From contig NZ_CP025979.1 in NCBI RefSeq assembly GCF_002900365.1, positions 2,790,001-2,854,000 of the forward strand: a stretch of DNA of 64,000 bases. The letters are read 5' to 3'. Source of the stretch: Escherichia marmotae (lineage in GTDB: Bacteria; Pseudomonadota; Gammaproteobacteria; Enterobacterales; Enterobacteriaceae). Made by a program: the position numbers and the translations under genes. The first letter of the stretch is position 1; each line of letters opens with the position of its first letter. Positions 1 through 15,426 of this stretch are shown in pieces. The notes beneath the pieces are model-generated. The model was given only the letters and a program-made list of their open reading frames with translations. It searched no databases and had not been told where the DNA came from.

Positions 1-2184
<2,184 letters not shown>

Positions 2185-2204
2185 TCAATCGCTCAATGAC
2201 CTGA

Positions 2205-2688
<484 letters not shown>

Positions 2689-2693
2689 CGCGC

Positions 2694-2721
2694 ATTATAC
2701 GTAAATCTGAGCCTGACGCAA
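2694..2721 (-). promoter_or_regulatory. S10 operon promoter
   Basis: On the minus strand there is a consensus -10 TATAAT (2694-2699) and a -35 TTGCGT (2716-2721) with 16 bases between them. The predicted start near 2688 gives exactly the expected leader length to rpsJ. Confidence 0.85.
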
Positions 2722-2894
2722 GCATCGCGTAGAAATTAATCGTAGTGAGCATATTGCGAACTACATTCCACCAAATATGTAAGGTTGTGAAGAGAGAATT
2801 TTTCGCCGGAACCAGGTTAACAAAGTCGGCAATTCTTTGTTGCTGATTATCTGGACTTATTCGAAGGTGATACTCCATTTACAGAGGATGCTTT

Positions 2895-3362
2895 ATGGAT
2901 GTCACCTTTCCTTTTCTGATTTTATACATTTGTTTATCGTCCCTGCTTTTTTTCTATGATGCAAAACATGGCTTGCTGCCTGACAGGTTTACCTGCCCAT
3001 TACTCTGGTCCGGGCTTCTTTTTTATCAAATTTGTCACCCTGGCGGTTTAGCCGATGCGTTATGGGGGGCCATTATCGGTTACGGTGCATTCGCCATTAT
3101 CTACTGGGGTTATCGCATACTGCGCCATAAAGAAGGATTAGGCTATGGCGATGTGAAGTTTCTCGCAGCCCTCGGAGCCTGGCATACATGGGCATTTCTG
3201 CCACGGCTGGTTTTTCTTGCTGCGTCATTCGCCTGCGGAGCTGTTGTTATTGGTGTGCTCATGAGGGGAAAAGCATCATTAAAAAACCCGCTGCCTTTCG
3301 GACCATTTCTGGCGGCTGCGGGTTTCGTTGTAGGCTGGGATAGTCTGCTGACGGGCAGTTAA
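2895..3362 (+). CDS. hopD: stand-alone prepilin leader peptidase (HopD/GspO-like, no methylase domain)
   Basis: An inner-membrane aspartic peptidase of family A24, which cleaves type IV prepilin/pseudopilin leaders. The 155-residue product has about five hydrophobic segments. The two expected catalytic aspartates are present: D22 (in YDAKHGLLPD) and D86 (in GLGYGDVKF). K-12 GspO is about 225 residues and carries extra N-terminal sequence; here the protein begins just before the first catalytic Asp. The length agrees with HopD of Salmonella and some E. coli. No other gsp gene is nearby, so its substrate is not evident. An AGGATG ribosome site precedes the ATG. It converges on bfr and overlaps its stop by 4 bases. 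Confidence 0.85.
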   Translation: MDVTFPFLILYICLSSLLFFYDAKHGLLPDRFTCPLLWSGLLFYQICHPGGLADALWGAIIGYGAFAIIYWGYRILRHKEGLGYGDVKFLAALGAWHTWAFLPRLVFLAASFACGAVVIGVLMRGKASLKNPLPFGPFLAAAGFVVGWDSLLTGS

Positions 3363-3835
3363 TCATTAACTTTAATTTGTGATTGCAGGTAATTCTGTAG
3401 GCCTATTTTATCAATGAGATCAAGTTCAGTTTCTAGCCAGTCAATATGGCCTTCTTCATCAGCAAGAATTTCGATCATCATATCGCGGCTGACATAGTCA
3501 CGGACATTGTCGGCGTAGGCGATGGCCTCACGAAGATCCTTTGCCCCTTCCAACTCTAAACGCAGGTCGGACTGCAGCATCTCTTCGACATCTTCACCTA
3601 TTCCCAGCTTACCCAGATCCTGTAAATTGGGGATTCCTTCTAAGAATAAAATACGCTCGATATATTTATCAGCGTGTTTCATCTCATCGATGGATTCATG
3701 GTATTCGACGTTATTAAGGCGCATCAGGCCCCAGTTTTTAAACATCCGGGCATGAAGAAAATACTGATTGATTGCGACAAGCTCATTTCCCAATAGTTTA
3801 TTGAGATAATTTATGATTTTAACATCACCTTTCAT
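3359..3835 (-). CDS. bfr: bacterioferritin (haem-containing iron store)
   Basis: Bfr forms a 24-mer that oxidises Fe(II) and stores it as a ferric mineral. The 158-residue product keeps every ferroxidase ligand (E18, E51, H54, E94, E127, H130) and the haem-ligating Met52. It lies 72 bases after bfd, whose ferredoxin product delivers electrons to release the stored iron. Storage and release are therefore encoded together. Confidence 0.97.
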   Translation of the reverse strand: MKGDVKIINYLNKLLGNELVAINQYFLHARMFKNWGLMRLNNVEYHESIDEMKHADKYIERILFLEGIPNLQDLGKLGIGEDVEEMLQSDLRLELEGAKDLREAIAYADNVRDYVSRDMMIEILADEEGHIDWLETELDLIDKIGLQNYLQSQIKVND

Positions 3836-3907
3836 TTTATAGTCCCTCCGCTTCCACTATTAGAGCGTAGATGGGGCTAGCGGGATGTCAAAAAATAAGC
3901 GCGGGCT

Positions 3908-4102
3908 TCAGGCAATCTCTTTAAATTCGGGCATCTGCATCAACTCATCCTGCATCACTTCGCGTGCGGCGCGAATGCACTTACCACATTGATTTCCCAC
4001 AGGAATAAACTTACGTAATTGTTGAAAAGACTGAGGATGAAATTGACGTACCGCCTGACGAATTTTTTTGTCACTTACACCATTACACAAACAAACGTAC
4101 AT
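3908..4102 (-). CDS. bfd: bacterioferritin-associated [2Fe-2S] ferredoxin
   Basis: Bfd docks on bacterioferritin and reduces the core so that iron can be mobilised. The 64-residue product has the four cluster cysteines in the family pattern C4-x-C6 and C39-x2-C42. It is upstream of bfr on the same strand. A Fur-like site lies in its promoter region, in keeping with known iron repression of bfd. Confidence 0.96.
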   Translation of the reverse strand: MYVCLCNGVSDKKIRQAVRQFHPQSFQQLRKFIPVGNQCGKCIRAAREVMQDELMQMPEFKEIA

Positions 4103-4135
4103 GATTACTCCCGTTCAAATTCTGCGCAAAGTGTA

Positions 4136-4154
4136 AATGAGAATAGTTATGATT
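4136..4154 (-). promoter_or_regulatory. candidate Fur box upstream of bfd
   Basis: The minus-strand 19-mer AATCATAACTATTCTCATT lies 34 bases upstream of the bfd start. It matches the GATAATGATAATCATTATC consensus at roughly half of positions. Fur control of bfd is established in E. coli; this exact position is inferred by eye. Confidence 0.45.
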
Positions 4155-4235
4155 ACAATAGCACAATTTTATTTGCACCACGGTACAGCGAGCAAGAATT
4201 ACGACTAAATATTTCCAGAATAAATTACGGGCAGC

Positions 4236-4260
4236 AAAAAGGGCGCCGAAGCGCCCTTTT
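4236..4260 (-). terminator. str operon / tufA terminator
   Basis: Perfect 10-base arms AAAAGGGCGC / GCGCCCTTTT with a 4-base loop, 26 bases past the tufA stop. On the minus strand the stem is followed by a run of T. Confidence 0.9.
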
Positions 4261-4285
4261 CAATTCAAAACTAATTAACGAGTAA

Positions 4286-5470
<1,185 letters not shown>

Positions 5471-5540
5471 GGCTATATTCCTTACTATAGTGCTCTCCCC
5501 TTCAGGAGAGAGCACGGGACTTTGGTATTAACCCTGAGGC

Positions 5541-7667
<2,127 letters not shown>

Positions 7668-7751
7668 TTATCTTTTAGGCGTTCAATTTAAGTAGCCCAA
7701 AGCGGGCTGCTTACTGGAAGCGCCCGCCTGGTGACTAAAACTCCGAAGGGA

Positions 7752-8795
<1,044 letters not shown>

Positions 8796-8817
8796 GAAAT
8801 ATACAACGATCCCGCCG

Positions 8818-9105
8818 TCACCAGGCCATCTGACTGGTGTGCTTAACCGTAAGTCTGACGAAATCAGTATAGTCAATTCGGATGATATCGTTCGAAATTT
8901 GACCACTCAAACCGCGAGCAATGAGGTCTTCGTTCAGGGCATAGACCTTAATGGGGGCATTACGTAGACTTTCAAGGTAGCGGTTACCGTCAACTGCGGC
9001 AGTTACACCATCCTGCAATAACAGCAGTTCGTCGCCCTCACCGAGCAGACGCAGCAGTGCAGAAAAATCCGTCAACCAGGGGGAGCGATGTAATGTGTGC
9101 AGCAT
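8818..9105 (-). CDS. tusB: tRNA 2-thiouridine synthesising protein TusB
   Basis: TusB is part of the TusBCD heterohexamer, which relays persulfide sulfur from TusA to TusE for MnmA-dependent s2U34 synthesis on tRNA Glu, Gln and Lys. The 95-residue DsrH-like product begins MLHTLHRSPWLTDF. It is the last of three tightly packed genes, 7 bases after tusC, and ends just upstream of the str promoter. Confidence 0.95.
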   Translation of the reverse strand: MLHTLHRSPWLTDFSALLRLLGEGDELLLLQDGVTAAVDGNRYLESLRNAPIKVYALNEDLIARGLSGQISNDIIRIDYTDFVRLTVKHTSQMAW

Positions 9106-9112
9106 GGACGCC

Positions 9113-9472
9113 TCAAAATCTTAAAATAACATCATAATTGCCAAGCTCACGACGTAATGTTTCAGCTTCGAGCGGCGTGGCTTCCACGACCAATGGTGTC
9201 TCCGGATTTAACCCGCGTTCACGTAGTGAAGCCGCACAAACCCAACACTGTTCAATGTCGTAAAGCCCCAGCAGTTTAAAGGTAGCGATGTAATCACGCG
9301 CCAGCACTACATCGGGCTTTTGGCCTGGCAGAATTTGAAAAACACCATCGGCAATAAAGAAAACTGCAATATCGTCAGTTAATGCGGAGGTTGCGAGTAA
9401 TGCATCTAATCCTTCACGGCCAGCCGCTGTGCCGTGGGGTGCAGTAGAAAAGACAAACGCAATTCGTTTCAT
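9113..9472 (-). CDS. tusC: tRNA 2-thiouridine synthesising protein TusC
   Basis: DsrF-like subunit of TusBCD, 119 residues, normal length. Its start overlaps the tusD stop by one base (TGATG), so the two are translationally coupled. TusC keeps the complex together; the active cysteine sits on TusD. Confidence 0.95.
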   Translation of the reverse strand: MKRIAFVFSTAPHGTAAGREGLDALLATSALTDDIAVFFIADGVFQILPGQKPDVVLARDYIATFKLLGLYDIEQCWVCAASLRERGLNPETPLVVEATPLEAETLRRELGNYDVILRF

Positions 9473-9858
9473 CAGAACTGTACTACCCTGTCGCAGGTCA
9501 GCGAGGCTTCCGCCAGAGCGCCAAGGCCACTTAAGGTAAAGCCCGGCTGGAGATTAGCTGATGCCAGACCTAATCTTCCAGCCTCGGTTTCATCGACAAT
9601 ACCGCGACGTAATGCTGCCGCCACACAGATATTCAGCATCACGCCGTGTTGTGTATTCAATTGCTGCCAGCCGCGCACAAGGTCAAATTCATCACTCGCG
9701 GGAGAGGTCAACTGGTTGGCGTTGTAGACACCTTCCCGGTAGAAAAAGACGCTACTCAGCTCATGACCTTCGGCTATCAGCGCCTGCGCAAACTGAAAAG
9801 CACTACTCGCCTGTTGCGTACCGTATGCTGGCCCGGTTACCACGATGGCAAAACGCAT
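9472..9858 (-). CDS. tusD: tRNA 2-thiouridine synthesising sulfurtransferase TusD
   Basis: DsrE-like subunit, 128 residues. The persulfide-carrying cysteine is C78 (in GVMLNICVAA), which accepts sulfur from TusA and passes it to TusE. The start overlaps the yheO stop by one base (TAATG), so yheO-tusDCB reads as one transcription unit. Confidence 0.95.
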   Translation of the reverse strand: MRFAIVVTGPAYGTQQASSAFQFAQALIAEGHELSSVFFYREGVYNANQLTSPASDEFDLVRGWQQLNTQHGVMLNICVAAALRRGIVDETEAGRLGLASANLQPGFTLSGLGALAEASLTCDRVVQF

Positions 9859-10580
9859 TACTTATCTTGCCCCTGGAAATCACCGCTCTTGAACTGACGG
9901 ATATAGAGATAGACAGTATGTTTGGAGATATTCAGACGGTCAGCCACCTGGTTGATCGCGTCTTTGATGTCGAAGATGCCTTTCTCGTAAAGATTCAGCA
10001 CGATCTGGCGATTTTTGGCGTTATTAGAAACATTGCGATCGGCGTTCACTTCTTCAATGGTGAACTCCAGCGTTTGGGTAACCAGATCTTCAACAGAAGA
10101 GGCAAAGTTGACGCTTGAACCGACATCCGGGGTTTCTGGCGGCACAAAAGTGCTCATAATCTGCGAGAAAGGAACATCAAGATTCATATTGATACATAGC
10201 AGACCAATCACTCGCTGTTCGCGGTTACGAATGGCGATTGTCAGGGACTTCATTAATACTCCGCTTTTGGCGCGAGTAAAGTAGCATTTAGAAACGCTGC
10301 TATCCGCCCCCGTCATATCGTGCAGCATACGCAGCGCCAGATCGGTAATTGGCGAACCAATCTTCCGGCCTGTATGTTCACCGTTGGCAATACGAATGGC
10401 TGAACATTTTAAATCCTGCAAAGAGTGCAAAACGATTTCACAGTGGGAGCCAATGAGCATCGCTAACCCGTCCACCACCGCTTCGTAGGATTTCAGAATA
10501 TCAAAATCGGTCTGGTCGAAAGGACGTTGATCCAGTAAATCCAACTCACTGGTTTCGTTGGTTAAAAGCGACCTGGACAT
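9858..10580 (-). CDS. yheO: YheO-family transcriptional regulator
   Basis: Probable DNA-binding regulator with a PAS-like YheO domain in the first half (about residues 20-135). The C-terminal helix-turn-helix is about residues 195-230 (around VADRLNISKHTVYLYIRQF). The start at 10580 gives 240 residues. A GTG four codons upstream lies too close to the AAGGAG ribosome site to be used. Target genes are not evident from the sequence. It leads the tusDCB genes and may be co-transcribed with them. Confidence 0.9.
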   Translation of the reverse strand: MSRSLLTNETSELDLLDQRPFDQTDFDILKSYEAVVDGLAMLIGSHCEIVLHSLQDLKCSAIRIANGEHTGRKIGSPITDLALRMLHDMTGADSSVSKCYFTRAKSGVLMKSLTIAIRNREQRVIGLLCINMNLDVPFSQIMSTFVPPETPDVGSSVNFASSVEDLVTQTLEFTIEEVNADRNVSNNAKNRQIVLNLYEKGIFDIKDAINQVADRLNISKHTVYLYIRQFKSGDFQGQDK

Positions 10581-10709
10581 GAAAAAAAACACTCCTTTTC
10601 AGGAGCCTGTCGTTAACTTTTCAGGGCAGGCTCATTAATGATGCGGGTAATTAAATTAATACAGCGGAGGTTCCGCTTTCCAGCACTAATTATATCCGGC
10701 CTGCAATAA

Positions 10710-10741
10710 AAAAACCGCCGCCTGGTCAGGCGGCGGTTTTT
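10710..10741 (-). terminator. fkpA terminator
   Basis: Perfect 15-base arms, from AAAAACCGCCGCCTG to CAGGCGGCGGTTTTT, with a 2-base loop, 5 bases after the fkpA stop. It is symmetrical with A and T tracts, so it can stop transcription in both directions. Confidence 0.92.
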
Positions 10742-10746
10742 AATGC

Positions 10747-11559
10747 TTATTTTTTAGCAGAATCTGCTGCTTTAGCATCTGCTTCTGGCTTCGTATCAGC
10801 CTTCGGCGCTGGTTTCACATCCAGCAGCTCTACGTCAAACACCAGGGTAGAATTCGGTGGGATCCCCGGAACACCCGCTTTGCCGTAAGCCAGTTCTGGT
10901 GGAATAACCAGCTTAATCTTGCCGCCTTTCTTAATGTTCTTCAGACCTTCAGTCCAGCCCGGGATTACACCATCCAGACGGAAGGAGAGCGGTTCACCAC
11001 GGGTGTAAGAGTTATCGAACTCTTTACCGTCGATCAGCGTACCTTTGTAGTTCACCACAACAGTGTCGCTGTCTTTCGGTGCTTCACCTTTACCGGCATC
11101 CAGGACTTGATACACCAGGCCAGTAGAAGAGGTTTTCACACCTTTCTCTTTGGCAAATTTCTCGCGGTACTCTTTACCTTTCGCTTCGTTATCAGCCGCA
11201 TCTTTTTCCATCTTCGCCTGAGCGGAGGATTTCACGCGTGCTTCAAACGCTTGCAGAGTCTGTTCGATCTCTTGATCGGAAAGTTTGCTCTTATCAGCAA
11301 ATGCATCCTGAACGCCAGCGATCAGCTGATCTTTATCCAGTTTAATGCCCAACTTTTCTTGTTCTTTCAGAGAATTTTCCATGTAACGACCCAGCGAAGC
11401 GCCCAGTGCGTAAGCTGATTTCTGATCGTCATTTTTGAACGCTGCTTTGCTGTCAGCAGTTGTAGCAGGTTTCGCCGCTTCGGCAGCAAAAGTGATTGGT
11501 GTATGCAGGGCAACAGCCATTGTGGTCGCCAGCAGCGTTACTTTAAACAGTGATTTCAT
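10747..11559 (-). CDS. fkpA: periplasmic FKBP-type peptidyl-prolyl isomerase and chaperone FkpA
   Basis: Folds outer-membrane and periplasmic proteins; in E. coli it belongs to the sigma-E envelope stress regulon. The 270-residue product has a signal peptide of about 25 residues ending TFAAEA. Next come an N-terminal helical dimerisation and chaperone domain (about 30-140) and an FKBP isomerase domain (about 150-250). The C-terminal tail is Lys/Ala/Asp rich. It is divergent from slyX; its promoter lies in 11560-11778 but was not assigned. Confidence 0.96.
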   Translation of the reverse strand: MKSLFKVTLLATTMAVALHTPITFAAEAAKPATTADSKAAFKNDDQKSAYALGASLGRYMENSLKEQEKLGIKLDKDQLIAGVQDAFADKSKLSDQEIEQTLQAFEARVKSSAQAKMEKDAADNEAKGKEYREKFAKEKGVKTSSTGLVYQVLDAGKGEAPKDSDTVVVNYKGTLIDGKEFDNSYTRGEPLSFRLDGVIPGWTEGLKNIKKGGKIKLVIPPELAYGKAGVPGIPPNSTLVFDVELLDVKPAPKADTKPEADAKAADSAKK

Positions 11560-11778
11560 CCATATCTCCAGGATCGGGGCATCTCACCCCAGGGTTAACT
11601 ATTATCAGAAGGGTACTATAAAGCGTTGTCGGATAAATCTACATACAGACACGCCCTATTATCATCTATTTTCAGACTCTTTTTGTTTAAATTAGTTTCG
11701 ATGCCACAAAATGAGTGCTGTCTCTGGCAACAAAGTTAAGTAGAATCCGCGGCGACCATTCGACAAAAGAGGTGAATC

Positions 11779-11997
11779 ATGCAGGATTTATCAATGGAAG
11801 CACGCCTGGCAGAGCTGGAGAGCCGACTGGCTTTTCAGGAAATCACCATTGAAGAACTGAACGTCACGGTGACCGCTCATGAAATGGAGATGGCAAAACT
11901 GCGCGATCATCTGCGTCTGCTGACCGAGAAGTTAAAAGCCAGTCAGCCGTCGAACATCGCGTCACAGGCTGAAGAAACGCCACCTCCGCACTATTGA
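11779..11997 (+). CDS. slyX: SlyX family coiled-coil protein
   Basis: A 72-residue protein made almost wholly of heptad-like leucine repeats (LAELESRLAFQEITIEEL and onward), predicted to be a coiled coil, with a Pro-rich end PPPHY. The family is conserved beside slyD in enterobacteria but its role is unknown. It converges on slyD across a shared terminator. Confidence 0.93.
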   Translation: MQDLSMEARLAELESRLAFQEITIEELNVTVTAHEMEMAKLRDHLRLLTEKLKASQPSNIASQAEETPPPHY

Positions 11998-12002
11998 GGC
12001 GA

Positions 12003-12030
12003 AAAAAAGCGGGGAATTCCCCGCTTTTTT
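12003..12030. terminator. bidirectional terminator between slyX and slyD
   Basis: A perfect 28-base palindrome with arms of A6-GCGGGG and CCCCGC-T6 around AATT. It lies 5 bases past slyX and 15 bases past the slyD stop, and serves both convergent genes. Confidence 0.92.
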
Positions 12031-12045
12031 GTCACCTGTTCTGCC

Positions 12046-12636
12046 TTAGTGGCAACCGCAACCGCCGTTACCTTTACCGCCACAGCAACCTTCGCCACCG
12101 TGTTCATGACCGTGATCGTGGCCATGACCGCCGCAGCAACCGTCGTGGTCGTGATCGTGGTGATGATCGTGCGCACCATGAACGTGACCGTGAGCCAGTT
12201 CCTCTTCGGTCGCTTCACGAATCGCCACAACTTCAACGTTGAATTTCAGATTCTGACCAGCCAGCATGTGGTTACCGTCAACCACAACGTGATCGTCTTC
12301 AACGGCAGTGATTTCAACCGGTACTGGACCCTGGTCGGTTTCAGCCAGGAAGCGCATACCCACCTGCAGTTCGTCAACGCCCATAAATACGTCTTTAGGA
12401 ACGCGCTGAACCAGGTTTTCGTCGTACTGACCGTAAGCGTCGTTCGCGCCAACAGCTACATCAAATTTGTCGCCAACTTCATGACCTTCCAGCGCCGTTT
12501 CCAGGCCAGAGATCAGGGAACCGTGACCATGCAGGTAGTCCAGCGGCGCACTCACCGGAGACTCATCAACCAACACACCGTCTTCTGTACGTACCTGATA
12601 GGCCAGGCTGACCACCAGGTCTTTTGCTACTTTCAT
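12046..12636 (-). CDS. slyD: FKBP-type isomerase, chaperone and Ni(II)-binding protein SlyD
   Basis: A cytoplasmic prolyl isomerase with an inserted-flap chaperone domain. It stores Ni(II) and passes it to HypB during [NiFe]-hydrogenase assembly, and it is the host factor for phiX174 E-protein lysis. The 196-residue product has the FKBP core up to about residue 146. A tail of about 50 residues follows, packed with His, Cys, Asp and Gly (HDHHHDHDHDGCCGGHGHDH and more), which is the metal-binding part. Confidence 0.97.
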   Translation of the reverse strand: MKVAKDLVVSLAYQVRTEDGVLVDESPVSAPLDYLHGHGSLISGLETALEGHEVGDKFDVAVGANDAYGQYDENLVQRVPKDVFMGVDELQVGMRFLAETDQGPVPVEITAVEDDHVVVDGNHMLAGQNLKFNVEVVAIREATEEELAHGHVHGAHDHHHDHDHDGCCGGHGHDHGHEHGGEGCCGGKGNGGCGCH

Positions 12637-12730
12637 GATATCTCCTGAGCATGGGAAGAATTGTGGCGCAGATTGTAGCGGAATTCTGCAGCCGTGTACT
12701 CACTAGCTTAAAAAAACTCAGCGCATATCG

Positions 12731-12931
12731 CTAGTCCGGATAAAAAATCCCGATAACTTGCTCATCTTTGCGAACGTGATCGCGGGCTTCTTTATCCGCT
12801 TCCCGCATTTGGTGTCCGCACTTAACGCATTCAACAATATCAATATTATTTTCGCGCCACATCGCCATTGAATCCTGCGCCTGACAGGCTGGACATTTTG
12901 CACCAGCGATAAAGCGTTTTCGTATTGCCAT
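12731..12931 (-). CDS. yheV: YheV, small zinc-ribbon-like protein
   Basis: A 66-residue protein of unknown function from the ATG at 12931 (MAIRKRFIAGAKCP). An upstream in-frame ATG two codons earlier is less likely. Two CxxC pairs (C13-x2-C16 in KCPAC and the later CVKC) suggest a structural zinc site. It starts 9 bases after the kefB stop and so belongs to the kefG-kefB-yheV unit. Confidence 0.9.
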   Translation of the reverse strand: MAIRKRFIAGAKCPACQAQDSMAMWRENNIDIVECVKCGHQMREADKEARDHVRKDEQVIGIFYPD

Positions 12932-12940
12932 ATTCACCCT

Positions 12941-14746
12941 CTACTCAAATTCATCCCAGCCGTCGAACTGACGTCGTTCTTGTTGCATCTCACGCTGGAA
13001 AATCTCTTCCAGTTCGCGTCGGGCTTCCCTGGCGCGAGAAATTTGTACGGTATCGGCATGCATCGGGATTAACTCCCGCAACATACGCATATCCAGGCGA
13101 CGAAAATGGAGCTGTGCCCGCTGTGCCTGATGCGGGTGCATCCCAAGCGTAACCAGCGTTTTGCGCCCCAGCTCTAACGCACTGGAGAATGTTTCACGGG
13201 AAAACTGCGTCACCCCTGCCTGTAATAACTCATGCGCTTCCACACGTCCGCGCGCTCGCGCAAGAATATGCAAATGCGGGAAGTGTTGCTGGCATATTTC
13301 CACCAGTTTCATGGTGTCTTCCGGTTCATTGCAGGTAATGACGATGGATTCTGCGGCTTCTGCACCCGCAGAGCGCAACAGGTCAACTTGCGTAGCGTCG
13401 CCGTAATATACTTTGTAGCCATATTTGCGCATCAGGTTAACCGCGCTGATATCCCGCTCCAGCACGGTAATGCGCATTTTATTCGCCATCAGCAAACGAC
13501 CAATCACCTGACCAAAACGTCCGAAGCCCACCACAATCACTTGCGGTTTATCATCGTTTACCCACGGTTTTTCATCCTCTTCTTCCGGGGCGTTGAACTG
13601 GCGGGATAGCCACTTATCCACAAGCTTCATCAACAGCGGTGTGGTTATCATGGAAAGCGTAACTGTCACCAACAACAGCGCCATCTGATCGCCCTGAAAC
13701 AATCGTTGTGAAGAGGCTGTAGAAAAGAGCACAAAGGCAAACTCACCGCCCTGACTCAGCACACCAGCAAACTGCATCCGCTCGGAGCTGCGCACGCCAT
13801 ACAGCCTCGCCAGCAGATACAGCACGAGAATTTTCACCGCTACCAGCACAACCACACTTATCACCACCCACAGAAGATGGGTATAAAGCACCCCAAGGTT
13901 GAGCGACATCCCGACGGAGATAAAAAACAGTCCAAGCAGCAAGCCTTTAAACGGATCGATAGCCGTTTCCAGTTCATGGCGATATTCGCTCTCCGCCAGC
14001 AACACGCCCGCAATAAACGTACCGAGCGCCATCGACAGCCCCAGCGCATCCATAAATAACGCAGACCCCAGCACCAGCAGTAACGTCGCGGCGGTGAATA
14101 CTTCCCGCACACCTGAAGCCGCAATAAAGCGAAATACCGGGCGCAGCAAATAGCGCCCGCCGATCAACATGCCGACAAACGCCAGCACCTTCATGCCGAC
14201 CTTCATCCAGTTGAAATGTTCGTCTGCCGATCCCGCCAATAACGGCACTAACGCCAGCGCCGGGATCACCGCCAGATCCTGAAACAGCAACACCGAGAAA
14301 CCTAACTGACCGGATTCGCTGCGATTCATCCCTTTCTCGCGCATTAGCTGCAACGCCATTGCGGTTGAAGACATCGCCAGACCAATTCCCCCCACAACTG
14401 CCGCCTGCCAGGCGAAATCCGTCAGCATCAATAATCCTGCCAGCAACGCCGCGCTTAACAGCACCTGCGCTGCGCCGACGCCAAAAATGGAGCGCCGCAA
14501 TTGCCAGAGCTTGGAAGGATTCAACTCGAGCCCGATGATAAACATCAGGAACACCACGCCAAGTTCCGAAAAGTGGAGGATCTCATCGACGTCGCTAATA
14601 AACCCCAGTCCCCACGGACCAATCGCAATTCCAGCCAGCAAATATCCCAACACCGCACCAATGCCCAGCCGCGATGCCAGTGGCACCGCAGCCACCGCCG
14701 CGAAGAGAAACAGCACTCCTGCAAGTAAAAAATCGGAACCTTCCAT
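12941..14746 (-). CDS. kefB: glutathione-regulated potassium/proton antiporter KefB
   Basis: Inner-membrane K+ efflux system. It is gated shut by glutathione and opened by glutathione-electrophile adducts, and it acidifies the cell against electrophile damage. The 601-residue product (start MEGSDFLLAG at 14746) has about 12 membrane segments of the CPA2 fold up to about residue 380. A cytoplasmic RCK/TrkA-N domain follows, with the Rossmann motif VVGFGRFGQVIG. The start coincides with the end of kefG, consistent with joint translation with its ancillary subunit. Confidence 0.96.
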   Translation of the reverse strand: MEGSDFLLAGVLFLFAAVAAVPLASRLGIGAVLGYLLAGIAIGPWGLGFISDVDEILHFSELGVVFLMFIIGLELNPSKLWQLRRSIFGVGAAQVLLSAALLAGLLMLTDFAWQAAVVGGIGLAMSSTAMALQLMREKGMNRSESGQLGFSVLLFQDLAVIPALALVPLLAGSADEHFNWMKVGMKVLAFVGMLIGGRYLLRPVFRFIAASGVREVFTAATLLLVLGSALFMDALGLSMALGTFIAGVLLAESEYRHELETAIDPFKGLLLGLFFISVGMSLNLGVLYTHLLWVVISVVVLVAVKILVLYLLARLYGVRSSERMQFAGVLSQGGEFAFVLFSTASSQRLFQGDQMALLLVTVTLSMITTPLLMKLVDKWLSRQFNAPEEEDEKPWVNDDKPQVIVVGFGRFGQVIGRLLMANKMRITVLERDISAVNLMRKYGYKVYYGDATQVDLLRSAGAEAAESIVITCNEPEDTMKLVEICQQHFPHLHILARARGRVEAHELLQAGVTQFSRETFSSALELGRKTLVTLGMHPHQAQRAQLHFRRLDMRMLRELIPMHADTVQISRAREARRELEEIFQREMQQERRQFDGWDEFE

Positions 14747-15300
14747 CAGCGACCTCCCACGGGCAGCGGATTTGCCAGCCAGTCGCTGTAGGCTCTGGCG
14801 TGACTCGCCAGCTCCTGTGCGCTTTGCCGTCTCGCCCAGTAAATAATGATGGGGCTTAACCAATGCATCCGGCACATGCCCGCCGCTAGTTCAAAGGGGC
14901 GCAGAACATCGCTCATCGGATAACGATTCAGCGCGTCATAACGGTAGGCACTTTCTGGTTCGCCGGTGGTGATCACGCTACGCCAGTACTTTCCCGCCAG
15001 TTGGTTTCCTCCCGGCCCGCTGGCAAACCCACGGCTTAACACCCGATCAAGCCACTCTTTCAGTAACGCCGGGCAACTGTAGGTATAAAGCGGATGCTGA
15101 AAAACAATCACCTCGTGCTCACGCAGTAATGCCTGCTCACGGGGAATATCAATAAAAAAATCGGGATAGTGCGCGTAAAGGTCGTGCACGGTAACATTGC
15201 TGAGCTGCGTGGCCGGTTTAAGCAGTACCCGGTTTGCCACCGAGTCCTGAGATTCCGGATGGGCATACAGCAGCAAAACTTTCGCTGGCTGAGACATCAT
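14746..15300 (-). CDS. kefG: KefB ancillary flavodoxin-fold oxidoreductase KefG
   Basis: Soluble NAD(P)H oxidoreductase-like partner required for full KefB activity. The product is 184 residues from MMSQPAKVLLLYAHPESQDS, behind the strong ribosome site GGGAGGGGG. A longer in-frame reading upstream has no ribosome site and overlaps the divergent promoter region of yheS. The FMN-binding fold shows YAHPES and the QHPLYTYSCPALLKEWLDRV segment typical of the NQO family. Confidence 0.95.
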   Translation of the reverse strand: MMSQPAKVLLLYAHPESQDSVANRVLLKPATQLSNVTVHDLYAHYPDFFIDIPREQALLREHEVIVFQHPLYTYSCPALLKEWLDRVLSRGFASGPGGNQLAGKYWRSVITTGEPESAYRYDALNRYPMSDVLRPFELAAGMCRMHWLSPIIIYWARRQSAQELASHARAYSDWLANPLPVGGR

Positions 15301-15426
15301 CCCCCTCCCGGTATGGTTTTGTGTATAGTCGCTGTTTTGGGCTACCATTGCGCCCGGAGCGGCAGCTCGCCCATACACTACATTATCATAATGATAATTT
15401 AACATAGTCTGAACATACGGCGCCTT

